Shown here: positions 60,629 to 64,000 of the stretch, piece after piece
Numbering within the stretch: position 1 is the first letter of the stretch
How the letters are laid out: each line of letters opens with the position of its first letter
From: Chamaecyparis obtusa
Taxonomy: Eukaryota; Streptophyta; Pinopsida; Cupressales; Cupressaceae
Length of the DNA stretch: 64,000 bases
Reading direction: 5' to 3'
Assembly (NCBI GenBank): GCA_027943335.1
Contig: BSBK01006429.1
Span: 564,001 to 628,000 of the forward strand
Translations under genes and position numbers: made by a program
The notes under the pieces: generated by a model
The model's database searches: none
The model's input: only the letters and a program-made list of their open reading frames with translations
Told to the model about the DNA's origin: nothing

Positions 60629-61933
60629 TGTTGTAGATTTTCTAGTAGGCCAGTACTAACTATATGTTTTTCATTGATGACAACATATGGAAAGTAGCAT
60701 GCATGGAAATCTTATAAAGTAAGCTTTCAGTATATGTAGCATAGACATGATATCAACATGATATCATGGGCACAAAGGTTAACTATTAGTATAGATAGTT
60801 ATATAACAGCTTGTGTCAGCAGTGTTCCTGACAGAGTAATAGGAAGTGTTCTATGTATGGTTGTCTGTATAGTTATCATGGAGCCTTGTGTGCTTGGATA
60901 TATATTGAAGACATGTTAGTGATGTTTTAGTTGTGGATGTGTAGTTTTTTTATGAGTAGAAGTGAAGTTATATAGTTGCTATTCACCAACAATAGTTTCC
61001 TATGTTTACTTAGAAGAGCCAACAAAGATTTTATTGGTTATGTAGTTGTGCCTATCCTATGGGTATGTGCCCTTGGATTTAATCTTAGAGGATAGTTATT
61101 GATGTTTGGTTAAGAGTGTATGAGTTAATTCAGCTTATAAAGAAAGATACAGTTGTTTTGGTAGAGATGATAGTGTGTAGCATGCATCTACAATTATCTC
61201 ATTGAACAGGTCCCAGAATGTGTTGCATGCATAGTAGAGCCCACATCATATTTTTCAAAGCGTGTTATGGTTTCTCTAGTATGATTTCAAGGTGGTTCTG
61301 ATAGGCTGACTTGATTATATCATTTAGAGGAAAGATACTTATAGACGGTCATTTGTGATTGTTGAAGTGTGGTTCATAGTTGATTAAGTAGAGCAGAGAA
61401 GAGTGTGTGAAGTATTGAGCCATCAGAAGAAGCTCTATGTGACCAAGGAAAGTACTTGTTCTATTCATTAGAACTGATCCAAACAATAGGTCAAAGCATA
61501 GTTCACCAAGCTCCAGATATAGTGTGTATTTTTTATTCAGAAGGTTGTAGCCTTCGCCCCTTTGTGCAGTGAGCTCTCAGATAGTGCATCCTCTCCCCTA
61601 ACAGTGACAATTGTAAAAGACTCCTAATAGGGTCTGACCCTTAACCAGGTCTACTGTACTAAATATATTGTAAAGAAACTCCTAATAGGGTTAAGGATCT
61701 TCTAACAAGGATCATAATAGTCTAGTGTAGAATATTAGTGGGTGTCAATTCCCACCGGGGTTTTTACCTATTTGGGTTTCCCCGTAACCAAAATATTGGT
61801 GTTGTGTTCTAGTGTTATTTCATTGTTTTTTTTCTTTATATTTAAGTATACTTAATTGGATAAAGAATTGAATCTTGTAGATAACTGATTCACCCCCCCC
61901 CCCCTTAGTTATCTGTTGGAACTATTCCTAATA
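60629..61933 (+). repeat. 3' LTR of the nested copia
   Basis: 1305 bp partner of 54887-56188. Ends CTAATA in place of CTAACA, with an expanded C14 tract (61891-61904) in the end motif. Confidence 0.93.
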
Positions 61934-62811
61934 GAAATGAGTATGTTTGGGGAGATCAAATTTTTTGTTGGTTTGCACGTATATCAAATGGAGAAAGGTA
62001 TTTTCATCACCCAGTCTAAATATGTTCATGAGATACTAAAAACCTTTGGTATGGAAGATTCAAGGCCAGTAAGTACTCCCATGGCTACTAGACAGAAGTT
62101 GTCTAAAAATGATGATGTTGTAGAAGTTAACTAGACTTTGTATAGATCTATGATCTGAAAGCTACATTATGTTGTACATAGTAGACTAGATATTGCATTA
62201 GCTATTGGGATTGTGGCAAGATTCTTTACCAATCCTAAGGAAACTCACATGATGGCAGTTAAAAGAATCATGAGATATTTGAAGGGAACTATTGACTATG
62301 GATTGTACTACAAGAAGCATGACAAGTTTGAACTAAGAGTGTATACAGATGTTGTTTGGGTAGGAAGTGTAGATGAAAAAAAAAGTACTAGTGCTGGAGC
62401 TTTATTTTTTAGATAGAGATTAGTTTCTAGGACAAGCAAGAAACATAATTGCATTTCCCAATCTACTATTGAAGCTGAGTATGTGGTTGCAGCTATGAAT
62501 TATTCAAATCTGATATCAATAAAGCAACTGGTGGTAGGCATGAAAGAAGAAATCACTAAACCAGTTGTCATTTTATGTGACAACACAAGTACTATCAACA
62601 TCTCTAAGAATCCAATGATTCACACAAAGACCAAACACATTGCCATCAAGTATCATTACTTGAGAGAACTAACATAAGATAAAGAGGTCCACATGGAATA
62701 TGTGAATACAAAGGAACAACTAGTGAACATATTCACTAAGGCTTTACCTAAAGAAGCTCATGAATAGTTGAGAAGTCAATTAGGGGTCCTTCCCCTAACT
62801 GAGGTTACCTA
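61934..62811 (+). pseudogene. pol: Outer copia RT end and RNase H
   Basis: Resumes after the nested element: GEIKFFVGLHVYQMEKGIFI, FGMEDSRPVSTPM, then YRSMI-stop-KLHYV, RFFTNPKETHMMAVKRIMRY, RVYTDVVWVGS (family YTDADW, second Asp changed), QSTIEAEYV, ILCDNTSTI, NPMIHTKTKHIAIKYH, EQLVNIFTKALP and LGVLPLTEVT, TAG at 62809. Stops at 62132, 62156, 62414, 62675 and 62765. The catalytic RNase H pattern is partly lost. Confidence 0.85.
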
Positions 62812-63250
62812 GTCAAGCTAGGAGCACTGTATCAAATGTGCTGCAAAGAAAATATAACAAATTGATGCAGAGAAGGGTCACACTTTAGGAGCAGCCTAGA
62901 GTTGTGAGAAGCATAGCAAAGTCAAGAATCAGACATAAGAAAAGATGATAGAGGGAGAAATATTGCTACTAAACTGAAAGGATGATATCTACTGTGCAGG
63001 ATGCATGTTTTTGTTGCTGCTTGGGCATTTTTGTCAAAGAGGGAGATGATCACAGATGAATACACAGAATGAGAAGATCATGACAAAGGGATAAATTTAG
63101 TGGATGGTCAAGTATGGCTAATTTATTCTGTATCAAAATGAAGCTAAGGATATTATAAATATTTATGATGGACAGATAAGTTTTTGGATTGGTTGGTAAT
63201 TCATGTGATATTCATATGGTGTTTTCATCAATGCCAAAGGGGGAGATTAT
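62812..63250 (+). other. Outer copia 3' untranslated spacer and polypurine tract
   Basis: Non-coding. A CCTAG-TCAAG-CTAGG hairpin overlaps the pol stop (62807-62821). AAAGGGGGAGAT at about 63237-63248 is the polypurine tract before the 3' LTR. Confidence 0.75.
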
Positions 63251-64000
63251 TGGAAACTACAATTGAAACAATTGTTGTATTGTCATTGATGTCAAACCTT
63301 AACTGGTAAGACTGTTGCTATTTAAGAAAGTACTATATCTATTTGAGTGTTGATAAGGGGATAGGCAAGGTTGGTAACAATAGCACCTAAGGAAAGGTTG
63401 AGTTATCTTGATACTTCAATGAGTACTTGATTATGTGGCACAATGATAAGACAATGTATTATTTATCTAAGAATGAAGACTAAACTAGTAGGCTTAACCG
63501 AGAAAAAGTGAAGAATTTTAGTTTACGCAGAGTGTTGTTAGTGTCAACCGAGCTATTATATGTTGAGTAAATTTAGTGTTGACCGAACACCAGTTAATTG
63601 TTGAGGAAGACAGTGTTAGCCGAGGAAATAGTTTATGTGGTGACCGAGCTTTCTAGTGAAGACTGAGAAGTTGAACACAGTATTGACTAAGTGTCAGTAT
63701 TTTGCATTTGAGGAAGAATTCAGATTTCAAGCCGACATCATTGAATTCTTGGATTATGTAAAATGTGTTGACTTTATTTATTGATTGTATGAAAGCATTT
63801 AATGCATTGTAAAACATTTTATTGTAAATCTATTAAGAGATTTGAGATATTTCTAGAAGGATAGATGAAGAACATGATGTAGGATAGATTCAATGAATCT
63901 GACCTAACCCTAAGATCTATGAAGGAGATTAAGTGACAAAAGATGTATTGACCTAATAGAGGAAGTATTAAGGAAACCTAAGTGAGAGGTTGAACAAGGA
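63251..64000 (+). repeat. 3' LTR of the outer copia (runs off window)
   Basis: Matches 52930 onward for the 750 bp visible, including the GTGTTGACCGAGC-like series at 63525-63700. About 730 bp should lie beyond the window edge. Confidence 0.9.

Larger units (their letters stand above)
54887..61933 (+). mobile_element. Nested Ty1/copia element, 7047 bp, GAAAT duplication
   Basis: LTRs at 54887-56188 (1302 bp) and 60629-61933 (1305 bp) start TGTTGGAGAT/TGTTGTAGAT and end CTAACA/CTAATA. GAAAT flanks it at 54882-54886 and 61934-61938. Joining one GAAAT restores the outer RT frame. The interior has primer site, a gag-pol frame with a single shift, two hairpins, and a polypurine tract. The two LTRs differ at several positions per 60-base line, so it is old, but it is the most complete copia here. 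It is inactivated by stops and a changed protease active site. Confidence 0.95.
52930..64000 (+). mobile_element. Copia element, internally deleted, hosting a nested copia
   Basis: 5' LTR 52930-54411, primer site 54414-54425, RT/RNase H in two pieces (54520-54886 and 61934-62811) around a nested element, polypurine tract near 63238-63248 and 3' LTR from 63251 running off the window. gag, protease and integrase are absent: RT text starts about 100 bp after the primer site. It inserted into element c; its right target duplication is outside the window. Confidence 0.85.

Overview
The window looks like intergenic nuclear DNA of a seed plant with a large, repeat-dense genome. The evidence is nested plant-type LTR retrotransposons (Ty3/gypsy Tat-like, Ty1/copia), a plant L1 LINE with a C-terminal RNase H, AT-rich composition, and heavy old decay in nearly every reading frame. 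A gymnosperm would fit this slow-turnover texture, but that is inference. I found no host protein gene, tRNA, rRNA or CRISPR array, and nothing bacterial. Almost every coding stretch is a broken retroelement gene.

Layout. (1) 478-24102: an old Tat-like Ty3/gypsy element, plus strand, with gag, protease, a second (plant-type) RNase H placed before the reverse transcriptase, RT, RNase H, integrase, and then a further long ORF before the 3' LTR. It is split by a 9.4 kb insertion (6739-16130, target duplication CTTAC), which itself holds a 3.85 kb solo LTR (9858-13706, target duplication CTTCA). (2) 24457-28279: a minus-strand copia remnant (RT mostly lost, integrase, protease, gag, PBS, LTR), interrupted by (3) 28280-37702: a 9.4 kb L1 LINE with a perfect 17-bp target duplication. 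(4) 37720-52929: a cluster of copia-like LTR elements that show no pol in the sequence present: element a (38286-49342, plus), element b (44205-48444, minus, inside a) and element c (LTR before 51372, plus). Each carries an ORF with a coiled coil and up to four CCHC zinc knuckles; a, and in remnant b, also has a second unfamiliar ORF. Element a sits inside an older minus-strand LTR. (5) 52930-64000: a copia element deleted between its PBS and RT, interrupted in frame by a well-preserved 7.05 kb copia element (54887-61933, target duplication GAAAT).

How the parts work together. Autonomous gypsy, copia and L1 elements supply gag, protease, integrase and RT. The pol-less elements carry LTRs, an initiator-Met-type primer site, a polypurine tract (seen in b) and nucleic-acid-binding ORFs, so they would have needed copia enzymes in trans. 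Insertion order can be read from interrupted frames and target duplications. The most interesting material is the pol-less multi-zinc-knuckle family with its unknown ORF2, the RNase H order and extra ORF of the gypsy element, and a 36-bp perfect inverted duplication that replaced part of an LTR.
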